A stretch of DNA of 64,000 nt, from assembly GCF_000374565.1 (NCBI RefSeq), contig NZ_KB894685.1:472221-536220 (forward strand), in the 5' to 3' direction. Under the pieces are notes generated by a model. The model had not been told where the DNA came from. It ran no database searches and was given only the letters and a program-made list of their open reading frames with translations. The position numbers and the translations under genes are program-made. Source of the DNA: Siminovitchia fordii DSM 16014 = CIP 108821. Lineage in GTDB: Bacteria; Bacillota; Bacilli; Bacillales; Bacillaceae_C. This document shows positions 16,023 to 24,665 of this stretch, one piece after another; position 1 is the first letter of the stretch, and the number at the start of each line of letters is the position of its first letter.

Positions 16023-16732
16023 TGGGTTCCATGTCTGTGTGTAAAGTCATGCATGACAGCTTGATTCCGATACTCCATTGGAGTTTAAAGAACTTAATAT
16101 ACAATCATTTGAACAGATCCGCACTCTTTTTGGTGGTATAATGTCCTTCGAAACGACCATTCAGACTGGATGGAGCTTCGTTCGGGGATAAGAAACAAGT
16201 TGACAATGCAGCCAGGAAGAGTTTTTTCAATCAAATTATATATTGATAGCATGCTAATTAAATGTTTACTAAACCTTAAAGCCGCTGACTTTCATCAGCG
16301 GCTTCCATAACATTCAATATTATTCCCACTGCACAAGCCTGCGGCCATCATTCCAACTCCTTCTTTCCACAGGGTATGCGACATACTTATTTTAGCAATA
16401 TATGTTCAACATACTTTTAAAATAAAGCACGAGTAATTGAAGAAAACATCAAAAGCAAACAATTGAACCATATTAGGCTTAATTGATCATTAGGACATAA
16501 ATCAGGCTATTTGTTTTCCAACACAGGCACCGGAATAAAGGATCTAATTTTGTTTTGGAGAGTTAACATGTGGCCCGATCTTTACATGAACAAGAGTTAG
16601 ACGAAGTGACCCAATCAAATTAGTACGTGTTGTTTATCAGATGCCACCGACGTAAGGATCAATCAATTTGCCGTAATGGATAAATCTTCCTCATCAATAT
16701 TCTCCTCGAGCTTGTAGGCCATTTTAATTTTC
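16023..16732. other. Gene-free stretch of about 700 bp
   Basis: No open frame with a ribosome site or a recognisable protein is seen on either strand. A perfect 8-bp hairpin (GCCGCTGA/TCAGCGGC, 16281-16302) could terminate minus-strand transcription, as it is followed there by TTTAAG. A TATAAT hexamer at about 16137 has no good -35. Stop codons are dense in all frames, so this may be decayed sequence of an older insertion. Confidence 0.5.
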
Positions 16733-17596
16733 TCAATTCCAATATTTTATCAAAGCTTGTGTTCCGCTGTTTTCCTCGCCCTTTTCCGCCAAAGATTTAT
16801 ACATTTTTTCTGCAAGCGCAAGGCCCGGCAGCTCTAGCCCCATTTTTTTCGCTTCATCAAGTGCGATTCCCATATCTTTTATAAAATGCTTGATGAAAAA
16901 CCCGGGCGAATAGTCTTCCTTCAATACTCTTGGGAGTAGATTTGACATGGACCAACTGCCTGCAGCTCCGGTGCTGATGGAAGTGAGCATCCTCTCAGGA
17001 TCAAGGCCGGCTTTTTTCGCATAGACAAGCGCTTCTGTCACACCAATCATATTGGAAGCTATAGCGATTTGATTGCACATTTTAGTATGCTGCCCTGCTC
17101 CTGCTTCTCCTTGAAATACAATATTATTCCCGAGTACCGATAGCACAGAATACACCTCGTTAAATACCCTTTCACTTCCACCTACCATGATGGATAGGGT
17201 TCCATTCTTAGCCCCTATATCCCCTCCTGAAACAGGTGCATCTAGAGCATCCATTCCAAGCTCCTCAGCTTCTGCAAAGATTTTTTTGGCCAGCGTCGGG
17301 GTAGATGTTGTCATATCAATGGCAACTTTGGCTTTCCCAGCTCCTGCAAAAATTCCATTATCGTCAAAATACACGCTTTCCACATCATGTGGATACCCTA
17401 CCATTGTAATGATGATATGGGCTTCTTGAGCAACTTCTTTTGGAGATGCTTTCCAATTTGCTCCTTCAGCCAGCAATTCTTCTGCCTTTTCTTTTGTGCG
17501 TGTATAGATGAAGACGGGGTACCCGTTCTTCATTAAATTGCGGACCATTGACTTCCCCATTACTCCAATTCCAATAAAACCGATTTTCCTCTCCAT
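16733..17596 (-). CDS. ykwC: NAD(P)-dependent beta-hydroxyacid dehydrogenase (YkwC-like)
   Basis: About 287 residues. It belongs to the 3-hydroxyisobutyrate dehydrogenase / tartronate semialdehyde reductase superfamily and is close to B. subtilis YkwC. The Rossmann motif G-F-I-G-I-G-V-M-G lies at residues 6-14. The substrate-binding D-A-P-V-S-G-G-D-I-G-A and the catalytic lysine block G-x-G-Q-H-T-K-M-C-N-Q are also present. It oxidises or reduces a small beta-hydroxy acid that is not identified. The start is uncertain: homologues begin at the ATG at 17596, but the GGAGG lies 14 nt upstream, and the longer ATG at 17620 directly abuts the stop codon of the SDR gene. The two genes are co-transcribed. 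Confidence 0.88.
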   Translation of the reverse strand: MERKIGFIGIGVMGKSMVRNLMKNGYPVFIYTRTKEKAEELLAEGANWKASPKEVAQEAHIIITMVGYPHDVESVYFDDNGIFAGAGKAKVAIDMTTSTPTLAKKIFAEAEELGMDALDAPVSGGDIGAKNGTLSIMVGGSERVFNEVYSVLSVLGNNIVFQGEAGAGQHTKMCNQIAIASNMIGVTEALVYAKKAGLDPERMLTSISTGAAGSWSMSNLLPRVLKEDYSPGFFIKHFIKDMGIALDEAKKMGLELPGLALAEKMYKSLAEKGEENSGTQALIKYWN

Positions 17597-17620
17597 TTGT
17601 TTAAAACCAGCCTCCTCCAT

Positions 17621-18406
17621 TTAAATGGACCTTAATTTTCCGCCATCTACCACAAATGTGCTGCCTGTCATGTATGTATTCCCCTCTGAAGCAAGAAAAA
17701 CAACAATCTTCGCGAATTCCTCCGGCGTTCCGTCTCTTCCAAGAGGGATGCTCTTTTGTGACCGCGTTTTAATCTCTTGAACGGAAACTCCTTCCATTTG
17801 GGCATGCGCCTCATCAAGGTGCTCCACTCTTTCGGTTGCTATTCTTCCAGGGCCTACGGTATTTACAAGAATATTGTATTTCGCAAATTCATTTGCTATC
17901 GTTTTTGAAAGCCCGACTATGCCCAACCTGAATGTATTGGATAAAATCAACCCTGGAATGGGCTCCCTGATCGAGGAAGAAGCAATATTTATGATTCTGC
18001 CCCCTTTTTCCTTCAACAACGGAAGCGCTTCCCTAATTACCCTAATGTAAGAAAGTAGATTCAACTCAAATGAACGCTGCCAGTCCTCATCCTTCATATC
18101 TTCAAAACTTCCGGCTGGAGGTCCGCCTGCATTGTTTATCAATATATCGATTCCTCCAAACACATCAGCCGTATGCTTTACTGTACGGGTGATATCGGCA
18201 GAATTTGTAATGTCGCAACGTATGTATTTCACCTTGCCGCCATTAATGCCATTTAGCTCCTCCGCCACTTTTTTCAATTGTTGTTCGTTCCGGCTGGCAA
18301 TCATGACGTCTGTTCCTTCCCGGACAAGTTGTTCAGCGATGGCTTTTCCCAAACCTTGACTGGAAGCCATGACAAGGGCTCTTTTATCTTTCAAACCCAA
18401 ATCCAT
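17621..18406 (-). CDS. SDR family oxidoreductase lacking the usual Tyr-x3-Lys pair
   Basis: The protein has 261 residues of the short-chain dehydrogenase/reductase fold. The dinucleotide site A-S-S-Q-G-L-G (residues 14-20) and N-N-A-G (91-94) are intact, and Ser143-145 mark the catalytic serine region. At the place of the canonical Tyr and Lys, however, the sequence is Ser156-Asn-Thr-Phe-Arg160, so Tyr is replaced by Ser and Lys by Arg. A group of Bacillus SDRs shares this pattern, so the protein is probably functional but with altered chemistry or a binding role. The start at 18406 is set by GAGGGG upstream; the frame is open further without support. It is transcribed ahead of the YkwC-like dehydrogenase. 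Confidence 0.85.
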   Translation of the reverse strand: MDLGLKDKRALVMASSQGLGKAIAEQLVREGTDVMIASRNEQQLKKVAEELNGINGGKVKYIRCDITNSADITRTVKHTADVFGGIDILINNAGGPPAGSFEDMKDEDWQRSFELNLLSYIRVIREALPLLKEKGGRIINIASSSIREPIPGLILSNTFRLGIVGLSKTIANEFAKYNILVNTVGPGRIATERVEHLDEAHAQMEGVSVQEIKTRSQKSIPLGRDGTPEEFAKIVVFLASEGNTYMTGSTFVVDGGKLRSI

Positions 18407-18993
18407 TTTTTCATCCCCTCTTCTCTTTATTCCTGTCACAAGTATAGCACAAGAACTAGCTTGCAAGCCCAAGTGCAAGCTCGGCAAACAGAAGAGAGAT
18501 TCCTTCATTCAGAGTTGTCTTAACATCTAAATTTTAGTTCTTTCAACGGGTTCCGTATACAACTTCATTGAAATGTTTCTGTTTCGACACAGAATTAGCC
18601 CTACCCCAGGAGGGCACCTTCCTGACCTTTTCCCATGTAGGCTTAACGGCCAGACATTTGTCTTCAAACGGAATGAAAAGAATGAAAAGTCGCGTGACAG
18701 CTACTTTAGAAATCCCGGGCAACATAGTTATACTTGAAAGGACACAAAAAAAAGGAAGACACAAGTCTTCCAATAAAAAGGGGGAAAAATGAGATTGACA
18801 TGACTACTAGAAAATTCCATTCAGTCATGATTAGTATTCTATTACCCAAAACTTGGACAAATAACCCTTTTTTAATAATTTTTTATTTCATTTTAATTAC
18901 ATAATGATGATGAAAAATTATTTGTAATCGTGATTAACCTTATGATTAGTAGTTATCACTCGTTGTACAGATTCTTTCACATAAAAGAAACCG
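18407..18993. other. Intergenic stretch with one minus-strand terminator-like hairpin
   Basis: No gene is supported here. At 18754-18771 GGAAGAC and GTCTTCC form a 7-bp stem, followed on the minus strand by eight T residues. This is a convincing terminator shape, but no minus-strand gene lies upstream of it, so it may end a small untranslated RNA or be a relic. Short frames in this stretch lack ribosome sites. Confidence 0.45.
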
Positions 18994-19047
18994 TTTTTTT
19001 ATCTAGTTTGCACTTTCACAGAAAATAGTGCAAACTAGATAAAAAAA
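18994..19047 (+). promoter_or_regulatory. Perfect 21-bp inverted repeat in the ykvS leader
   Basis: The arms 18994-19014 and 19027-19047 are fully complementary. They consist of a 14-bp core (ATCTAGTTTGCACT and its complement) flanked by seven T and seven A residues, with a 12-nt loop. It has the shape of a bidirectional terminator, yet it lies only 3 bp before the ykvS Shine-Dalgarno (19051-19057). There is no upstream plus-strand gene to terminate. It may attenuate ykvS or act as a protein-binding palindrome. Confidence 0.65.
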
Positions 19048-19063
19048 TAAAGGGGAGAAGCCA

Positions 19064-19255
19064 ATGAAAATTGCTAAAGTCGGTGACCTCATTGAATTTA
19101 AAGACGGCCTTAGGGGTATAGTTGAAAAAGTAAATGAAAACTCGGTAATTGTGGACTTGACATATATGGATAATTACCGTGACCTTGAACTGGAGGAAAA
19201 AACAGTCATTAACCATAAAAACTATAAGATTATAAATGAATCAATCAAGTTATAA
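19064..19255 (+). CDS. ykvS: DUF2187 (KOW-like) protein YkvS
   Basis: The protein has 63 residues and is nearly identical in layout to B. subtilis YkvS. It has a G-D-x-I-E-F-x-x-G-L-x-G-x-V-x-K-V-N-E-N-S-V-I-V-D start, then Y-M-D-N-Y and the C-terminal V-I-N-H-K-N-Y-K. DUF2187 proteins resemble a single KOW/SH3-like barrel and their function is unknown. AGGGGAG lies 6 nt before the ATG. It is flanked by two long palindromes: the leader repeat just upstream and a strong terminator downstream. Confidence 0.9.
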   Translation: MKIAKVGDLIEFKDGLRGIVEKVNENSVIVDLTYMDNYRDLELEEKTVINHKNYKIINESIKL

Positions 19256-19271
19256 GAAAGGCGAAGAAACT

Positions 19272-19311
19272 AATCTAAAAAAGCAAGCGAACATGCTTGC
19301 TTTTTTAGATT
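19272..19311 (+). terminator. Strong terminator after ykvS
   Basis: A 17-bp perfect stem (19272-19288 with 19295-19311) with a core GCAAGC/GCTTGC, a 6-nt loop, and flanking A and T runs. It should work in both directions. Confidence 0.85.
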
Positions 19312-19450
19312 GGCTGACTCCCTCTTTTTAGGAGGTCATTGAAATACCACAGCTTTGTCAGAATATAAATGGATGATTAACCTTTTTTCCGTTAGAATGA
19401 ATTCATATTCTCATAAGGTTATGAATGAAGAAAGGAAACGAACCTGTTTT

Positions 19451-20062
19451 ATGTTTAAAAAATGGATGGACTTTAAATTAATCGGCGGTATATTCTTTGC
19501 TTTTCTGCTCATCTATGTCACTTTCGACAGAAAAGATGTATTTTGGTATTTATATACAGCCACACTTTTATTTTTAATAAGCTATACTATTATAAATGAA
19601 CATCTTGACGATGAAGTGCCGGCTAAGGACTATATCAAACATGGACTCTGGTCGGGGATTTCCCTTTATTTGCTGTTTTTTGCAGGGAATTGGATATTTT
19701 CCATGATGCCGGGGTCATTGAATGACCAGGTTGCTTCGATATTCAAACATTTTTCTTTTACTTTCATCTGGCATTACCTTGTCCTTATTTTTATCATCAT
19801 TCCAGGAGAAGAAATCTTTTGGAGAGGTTTTGTCCTTAAAAGAATGGCAAGACTGCTCCGCCCGGCCACAGCCATAGTTGCCGCTGCTGTGCTCAATGGA
19901 GCGGGTTTTATCCTCTCAGGATACCCCGTATTGGCCTTAGCCGCTTTTGTGAGCGGACTTGTCTGGGGTTCCTTGTATATGTGGAAACGCAGTATCCCTC
20001 TTGTTATTTTTTCGCATTTGACATTTGATTTATTGTTATTGATCATCTTTCCTTTATATTAG
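19451..20062 (+). CDS. CPBP family intramembrane glutamic endopeptidase
   Basis: About 203 residues from the chosen start, with six to seven hydrophobic segments. The CPBP (Abi) motifs are visible: E-E-x-x-x-R as G-E-E-I-F-W-R-G-F in the middle, F-x-x-x-H-like segments, and the final His-x-x-x-Asp in S-H-L-T-F-D. These residues form the glutamate-based active site inside the membrane, as in Rce1. Bacterial relatives process peptides or confer self-immunity; the substrate here is unknown. The start is uncertain: ATG 19451 gives the usual family N-terminus, but the nearest AAAGG is 14 nt upstream, and ATG 19421 with AAGG 3 nt before it is an alternative. The lipoprotein gene follows after 43 bp. 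Confidence 0.82.
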   Translation: MFKKWMDFKLIGGIFFAFLLIYVTFDRKDVFWYLYTATLLFLISYTIINEHLDDEVPAKDYIKHGLWSGISLYLLFFAGNWIFSMMPGSLNDQVASIFKHFSFTFIWHYLVLIFIIIPGEEIFWRGFVLKRMARLLRPATAIVAAAVLNGAGFILSGYPVLALAAFVSGLVWGSLYMWKRSIPLVIFSHLTFDLLLLIIFPLY

Positions 20063-20105
20063 GCAAACAAATAGATTGAAAACACTAATATGGGAGGCTA
20101 TAAAA

Positions 20106-20819
20106 ATGAAAAAAATGAAGTCTTTGTTCACCTTCCTCCTTGCCGCTTCCTTACTCGCAGCCTGCGGTTCAACGAAAAAAGAGCAAAATGCCGGAAACGA
20201 GACTGTGGATGGAAAGGAAAAAACCGAAACTGTAGGTGATGACAAAAACAAACAAGAAAACGGTGAACAGCAACCTGAAAATCAAACCTCTGATGGACAA
20301 GATCAAACGGAAAATGAACTCGGTGAAGATAAAGAGGAAAGTGAATCAGACAATGTCCGACTGTTGGAGCAAAACCTTACATATCAAATGAACGGCCAAG
20401 AAAAAGAAGAGACGGCATTTTTAAAGGAAAGTGACAATCAGGATTTTTCCCTGTACGTACTTCCAGGATATGAACTGACCGGTGAGGAACCACAAAAAGA
20501 TGTACTCTACCTTAAAGAGAATGACACATTGTTTATGCGGATTGAGATTCTCCCGGCTGAAACAGATTTAAATGTTGAAATTGAAACTGCCAAATCCCAG
20601 CTTGAGTCTGTCAGTTCCGAAATTAAACATGCCAAGCCAGATAGATACAAGTGGCTGAAAGGCGCAGCCGGCTTTACGGCTGATAACGGAAATGAAAAAG
20701 TAAGTGTATTTCTCGTCCCGCAAAAGGATCGACTTCTGAAACTGACAATTTTTACGCCAACCAAAGAGGATATGGAAGACCCATTCTTGACGATGGCTGA
20801 GACTATTGAAGAAAAGTGA
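20106..20819 (+). CDS. Putative lipoprotein, acidic linker plus C-terminal domain
   Basis: About 237 residues. A signal peptide with the lipobox L-L-A-A-C (Cys at about residue 20) shows that it is a diacylglyceryl-anchored surface protein. Residues 25-85 are a low-complexity Glu/Asp/Gln/Asn/Lys linker, probably spanning the wall. The C-terminal 130 residues form a mixed alpha/beta domain without a motif I recognise. GGGAGG precedes the ATG at 20106. It follows the CPBP protease gene on the same strand and ends at a bidirectional terminator. The function is unknown. Confidence 0.8.
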   Translation: MKKMKSLFTFLLAASLLAACGSTKKEQNAGNETVDGKEKTETVGDDKNKQENGEQQPENQTSDGQDQTENELGEDKEESESDNVRLLEQNLTYQMNGQEKEETAFLKESDNQDFSLYVLPGYELTGEEPQKDVLYLKENDTLFMRIEILPAETDLNVEIETAKSQLESVSSEIKHAKPDRYKWLKGAAGFTADNGNEKVSVFLVPQKDRLLKLTIFTPTKEDMEDPFLTMAETIEEK

Positions 20820-20830
20820 ATCTGACATTA

Positions 20831-20863
20831 TAAAGCCCGGTTAGTCTTATTTACCGGGCTTTA
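20831..20863. terminator. Bidirectional terminator between the lipoprotein gene and ykvI
   Basis: TAAAGCCCGGT and ACCGGGCTTTA form an 11-bp stem with an 11-nt loop. The right arm includes the last codons of ykvI on the minus strand, so the hairpin overlaps that gene's end. Confidence 0.75.
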
Positions 20864-21888
20864 GTCGGTTTGATCAGCAGCAAAAACAAAAAGCCGATAC
20901 TGATATAGCCGAACAAAGGATATAAGAATTCCAGCAAGGTTCCATATTTCACATGGCTGATCAAGTAAACAACCGCTAACAGGCCAATATGGATCCAAAA
21001 GCTGTTTATCATTAAATAGCCGCGAATCTGCCTTTCCAGCCCGTACAAATTTCCAATCACCGATGTGAAAATTTCCCCGTATATGATAAGTAGATATAAG
21101 AAGTGGAACGTTCCAGCTAATCCTTTTACAATGACCGCCATTGGGATTTCATATCCTGCAGGATCAGGTAAGGTTCCAAGAGAGATGTGACTTGCTAAAA
21201 GGATAACAGTCAGTAACAGACCACCGATCATCCCTCCCAATTTTACAGCGGACCGATCCTTGATCTCTGCGGCCATAGGCACCAAAACAGCCTGTGCCAA
21301 TGCCAGGTTAAAGGCCGCATATGAAAAAGCCGACAAAACCGCTTTCCCGCCTTCTTTCCAGCCTGAAACATGTATTGGTACGAATATTCGACTTTCCGTT
21401 TTTAGAACTAGAAGCATGACAAGAAAATTGAAAATGACCATCATGGGGACTACAAAAGTATTAACTGCAAACAGCCCCTTCACTCCGGCAGTCATGACAA
21501 TAAGTGTAAGTATAACCGTAACCATTAATCCTGTCCGCGGAGGAAGCCGAAGCTGTTCCATAAATAATGCCTCCGCACCGGAGAGCATTACAGCACATAC
21601 TCCCGTCAGCATGACCATTAAAAATAAGTTCATGACCATAGCAAGCCGACGTCCAAATAAATACTCATTCAATTGCTCAAAGGACTTCGCCTCAAGATCA
21701 ATCGAAACCAGCATAATCTTTGATCCCAACACAATAAACAGGATACCTGCCAGAAAAATAGCGGCAGTTCCATAGAAACCAAAACGTGTGAAAAACTCAA
21801 CGATCTCCCGTCCGGTTGCAAATCCCGCGCCTACAATTGTTCCTACGTAAACCGAAGCGACTTGGAAAGCCTCTGACCATTTTTTCAA
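20851..21888 (-). CDS. ykvI: YkvI family membrane transporter
   Basis: The protein has 345 residues and ten to eleven membrane helices. It matches B. subtilis YkvI, a member of the LeuT-fold superfamily of amino acid/solute transporters. The first helix has the typical V-x-V-G-T-I-V-G-A-G-F-A-T-G-R-E segment, with an unwound Gly-rich stretch as in sodium-coupled symporters, followed by E-F-F-x-R-F-G. The substrate is not known. It is divergent from clpE, as in B. subtilis. The stop codon overlaps the shared terminator. Confidence 0.88.
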   Translation of the reverse strand: MKKWSEAFQVASVYVGTIVGAGFATGREIVEFFTRFGFYGTAAIFLAGILFIVLGSKIMLVSIDLEAKSFEQLNEYLFGRRLAMVMNLFLMVMLTGVCAVMLSGAEALFMEQLRLPPRTGLMVTVILTLIVMTAGVKGLFAVNTFVVPMMVIFNFLVMLLVLKTESRIFVPIHVSGWKEGGKAVLSAFSYAAFNLALAQAVLVPMAAEIKDRSAVKLGGMIGGLLLTVILLASHISLGTLPDPAGYEIPMAVIVKGLAGTFHFLYLLIIYGEIFTSVIGNLYGLERQIRGYLMINSFWIHIGLLAVVYLISHVKYGTLLEFLYPLFGYISIGFLFLLLIKPTKAR

Positions 21889-21962
21889 CAGATGCGCCCC
21901 TTTCCCCTCCTTTTATCCTTATGAGACATGCCTCAAAAAAATATATTTTTTGATCAAATGGG

Positions 21963-22062
21963 TTGAAAGTCAAAAAAGGTCAGTGTATAATAAAACCACA
22001 AGGTCAAAGTTGGTCAAAACAACAGACCTTTTTTATTAACAAATTGGTCAAAATTGATCAAA
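21963..22062 (+). promoter_or_regulatory. clpE promoter with three CtsR operator boxes
   Basis: A SigmaA promoter has TTGAAA at 21963-21968, a 17-nt spacer and TATAAT at 21986-21991. CtsR binds tandem heptads of the form GGTCAAA separated by 3 nt. One box overlaps the spacer (21969-21983). A perfect one is at 22002-22018 (GGTCAAA-GTT-GGTCAAA). A third is at 22046-22062 (GGTCAAA-ATT-GATCAAA). A weaker fourth may lie at about 21952-21968. The arrangement resembles the multi-site CtsR control known for B. subtilis clpE. Confidence 0.88.
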
Positions 22063-22093
22063 TTCTAAAATGTATAATGGAGGTTAGGTGCAT

Positions 22094-24250
22094 ATGCTTT
22101 GCAGCAAATGTAATCAACGAAATGCTAACGTTCATCTCCACGTAAATATAAACGGACAAAAACAAACCTTGGCATTATGTTCCACCTGCTATGCCGATGA
22201 AAAACAACAACTGAGTGCGATGGGAGGATCTCCTTTCGGGAATCAATTCGGAGGATTCGACGATTTCTTCAAAGGACTTCCAGGTGCAGGAGAAAATGCA
22301 TTTAATCCAAACGCGAATGGAAATGTCCAAGAAAAAACCGCTGGAAGACAGGGCGGAGGCTTTTTGGATCAGTTCGGCCGAAATTTGAATGACGCAGCCA
22401 AAGCTGGATTGATCGACCCTGTCATTGGACGTGAAGAAGAAATTAATCGGGTTATTGAAATATTAAACCGCAGGAACAAAAACAACCCTGTTTTGATTGG
22501 TGAACCAGGAGTCGGTAAAACGGCCATCGCAGAAGGGCTGGCACTTAAAATGATCGATGGCGCTGTCCCTGCCAAATTGAGGAATAAAGAAGTTTATTTG
22601 CTTGATGTTGCTTCTCTAGTTGCCAATACTGGAGTCAGGGGACAATTCGAGGAACGGATGAAACAGCTGATCGCCGAACTTCAAAGACGGAAAAACATTT
22701 TGCTTTTCATCGATGAGGTACATTTGCTTGTTGGAGCAGGTTCCGCTGAAGGTTCCATGGACGCCGGAAACATTTTAAAACCCGCGTTAGCCAGAGGTGA
22801 ATTGCAGGTCATTGGTGCGACTACTTTAAAAGAGTACCGTCAAATTGAAAAAGACGCAGCACTGGAAAGACGATTCCAGCCAGTGCAAGTTGGCGAGCCA
22901 AGCAAAGAAAAAGCCTTGGAAATTTTAAAAGGATTGAAAGACAAATATGAAAGTTTCCATGAAGTGACTTTCACAGACGAAGCAATCAAGGCATGCGTAG
23001 ACTTGTCAAGCCGGTACATCCAGGATCGCTTCCTTCCTGATAAAGCCATCGACCTGATGGACGAAGCCGGTTCAAAGTTAAATTTGATGATCAATGAACC
23101 AAGCAAGGAAGATGCTCAGCTGCGTTACGCAGAAGTGGAAAAAGAAAAACAAGCGGCACTAGCCAAGGAAGATTATGAAACTGCCGCAAAACTTCGTGAT
23201 GAAGAAATGAAATTGGAGAAAATATTGAATGAGGAATCATCTGGACCACGAATGGTTGTGGATGTTGAACATATTCAGAACATCATCTCTGCGAAAACAG
23301 GTATTCCAGTTGGAAAGCTGGAGTCCGATGAACAAAAGAAAATGAAAAACCTTGTTGACAACCTATCTTCCAAAGTAATCGGCCAAAATGAAGCGGTCCA
23401 AAAAGTGGCCAAAGCCATCCGCAGAAGTCGAGCAGGTTTGAAAGCAAAAAACCGTCCAATCGGATCATTCCTTTTCGTAGGACCAACTGGGGTAGGTAAA
23501 ACAGAACTGACAAAAGTGTTGGCTGAGGAACTTTTTGGAACGAAAGATGCCTATATCCGCCTTGACATGAGCGAATATATGGAAAAACATAGTGTATCCA
23601 AGTTAATTGGTTCTCCCCCAGGATATGTAGGTCATGAGGAAGCCGGACAATTGACTGAAAGAGTACGCCGGAATCCGTATAGCATCATTTTACTTGATGA
23701 AATTGAAAAGGCACACCCTGACGTACAACACATGTTCTTGCAAATCTTGGAGGACGGTCGCCTTACAGACAGCCAAGGCAGAACAGTGAGTTTCAAGGAT
23801 ACTGTCATCATTATGACAAGCAACGCCGGAACAGGCGTAAAAAAGATCCAAGTTGGATTTGATAAAAGCGATGCACTTAAAGAGACAAGCATTCTTGATT
23901 CTCTTGGATCCTTCTTTAAACCGGAATTTCTAAACCGTTTCGACGGAATTGTAGAATTCCATTCATTAGAAAAAAGACACTTATTAAAAATTGTGGATCT
24001 TCTCCTCAATGAGATGTCCGATACTTTAGCTGAACAAGGGGTGTCTATAGATGTTCCTGACGAAGTAAAAGAAAAATTGACGGAACTTGGATATCATCCA
24101 CAATTTGGTGCACGTCCGCTCCGCCGCTCGATCCAGGAGCAACTCGAAGACCAAATCGCAGATTTCATATTGGACAATGAAGGTGCCAAGCATCTTCAAG
24201 CTGTCTTAGAAAACGATAAAATCATCGTAACACAAAGAGAGGCTGCCTAA
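22094..24250 (+). CDS. clpE: ATP-dependent Clp protease ATP-binding subunit ClpE
   Basis: The protein has about 718 residues. The N-terminal zinc finger has Cys3-x2-Cys6 and Cys29-x2-Cys32, the hallmark of ClpE. It is followed by a Gly/Asn-rich linker, AAA+ domain 1 (Walker A G-E-P-G-V-G-K-T), a UVR-type coiled segment and AAA+ domain 2 (G-P-T-G-V-G-K-T). ClpE unfolds substrates for ClpP during heat and protein-folding stress and helps turn off CtsR repression. ATG 22094 is used, with GGAGG 10 nt upstream; a GTG at 22088 is a weaker option. Three CtsR boxes precede it and a terminator overlaps its stop codon. Confidence 0.95.
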   Translation: MLCSKCNQRNANVHLHVNINGQKQTLALCSTCYADEKQQLSAMGGSPFGNQFGGFDDFFKGLPGAGENAFNPNANGNVQEKTAGRQGGGFLDQFGRNLNDAAKAGLIDPVIGREEEINRVIEILNRRNKNNPVLIGEPGVGKTAIAEGLALKMIDGAVPAKLRNKEVYLLDVASLVANTGVRGQFEERMKQLIAELQRRKNILLFIDEVHLLVGAGSAEGSMDAGNILKPALARGELQVIGATTLKEYRQIEKDAALERRFQPVQVGEPSKEKALEILKGLKDKYESFHEVTFTDEAIKACVDLSSRYIQDRFLPDKAIDLMDEAGSKLNLMINEPSKEDAQLRYAEVEKEKQAALAKEDYETAAKLRDEEMKLEKILNEESSGPRMVVDVEHIQNIISAKTGIPVGKLESDEQKKMKNLVDNLSSKVIGQNEAVQKVAKAIRRSRAGLKAKNRPIGSFLFVGPTGVGKTELTKVLAEELFGTKDAYIRLDMSEYMEKHSVSKLIGSPPGYVGHEEAGQLTERVRRNPYSIILLDEIEKAHPDVQHMFLQILEDGRLTDSQGRTVSFKDTVIIMTSNAGTGVKKIQVGFDKSDALKETSILDSLGSFFKPEFLNRFDGIVEFHSLEKRHLLKIVDLLLNEMSDTLAEQGVSIDVPDEVKEKLTELGYHPQFGARPLRRSIQEQLEDQIADFILDNEGAKHLQAVLENDKIIVTQREAA

Positions 24251-24265
24251 GGCAGCCCTTTTTTT
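24241..24265 (+). terminator. clpE terminator
   Basis: GGCTGCC and GGCAGCC form the stem, with the stop codon TAA as the whole loop, followed by CTTTTTTT. A 7-bp stem with a 3-nt loop is compact and strong. Confidence 0.85.
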
Positions 24266-24276
24266 ATAACTTAGTC

Positions 24277-24537
24277 TTACGAGGATTGTACATGTCTTGC
24301 AGGATACGGTTTAGAGAATAAAACAAACGATTGTTTGCGGCTTTGATTTGTTGTCTTAGCAGAGGATGTCGATTGATAGATATGATAATAATCATTTAAA
24401 AGTTGGTCAAGTTCACGGCTGCAAGTAATCGTTTCATCTGCGCCCAATCCGTATTTTTCGCCTAGAATGAACATTTCTTCCCGTTTTTGTTGAATCTTTG
24501 CCAAAAAAGAGCTTTGATCCTTACTGCTGTTGCACAT
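24277..24537 (-). CDS. spo0E: Spo0E-like aspartyl-phosphate phosphatase
   Basis: About 86 residues, the length of B. subtilis Spo0E (85). The family signature is clear: a first helix with I-x-x-K-R-E-E-M, a loop with K-Y-G-L-x-x-x-E-T-I, and a second helix with S-R-E-L-D-Q-L-L-N-D-Y. This contains the S-x-E-L-D motif that acts on Spo0A~P. Spo0E dephosphorylates Spo0A and delays sporulation. ATG 24537 follows GGAGG by 10 nt; the longer frame to 24669 is not supported. Its position beside clpE matches the B. subtilis neighbourhood (spo0E, motBA, clpE), although the mot genes are absent here. The C-terminal 30 residues are divergent. Confidence 0.82.
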   Translation of the reverse strand: MCNSSKDQSSFLAKIQQKREEMFILGEKYGLGADETITCSRELDQLLNDYYHIYQSTSSAKTTNQSRKQSFVLFSKPYPARHVQSS

Positions 24538-24665
24538 GTATTGCCTACCTCCGCCATCCATTCTTTTCAACTCTACCATTGTCTCAAAATTATCCAGCAA
24601 TGTAAATAAATATCCAGAAATTGACACCGTTCGGACAAAAAAACAATATGATTCTATGAAAGTGA

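Noticed and set aside
18700-18828. Minus-strand frame from 18828 coding a short hydrophobic peptide resembling type I toxins
   Set aside because: There is no ribosome site before the ATG, and a terminator with eight T residues lies inside the frame, so it is unlikely to be a gene.
22044-22078. A second clpE promoter with TATAAT at 22073
   Set aside because: No -35 element at 16-18 nt; the hexamer runs into the ribosome site and is probably chance.
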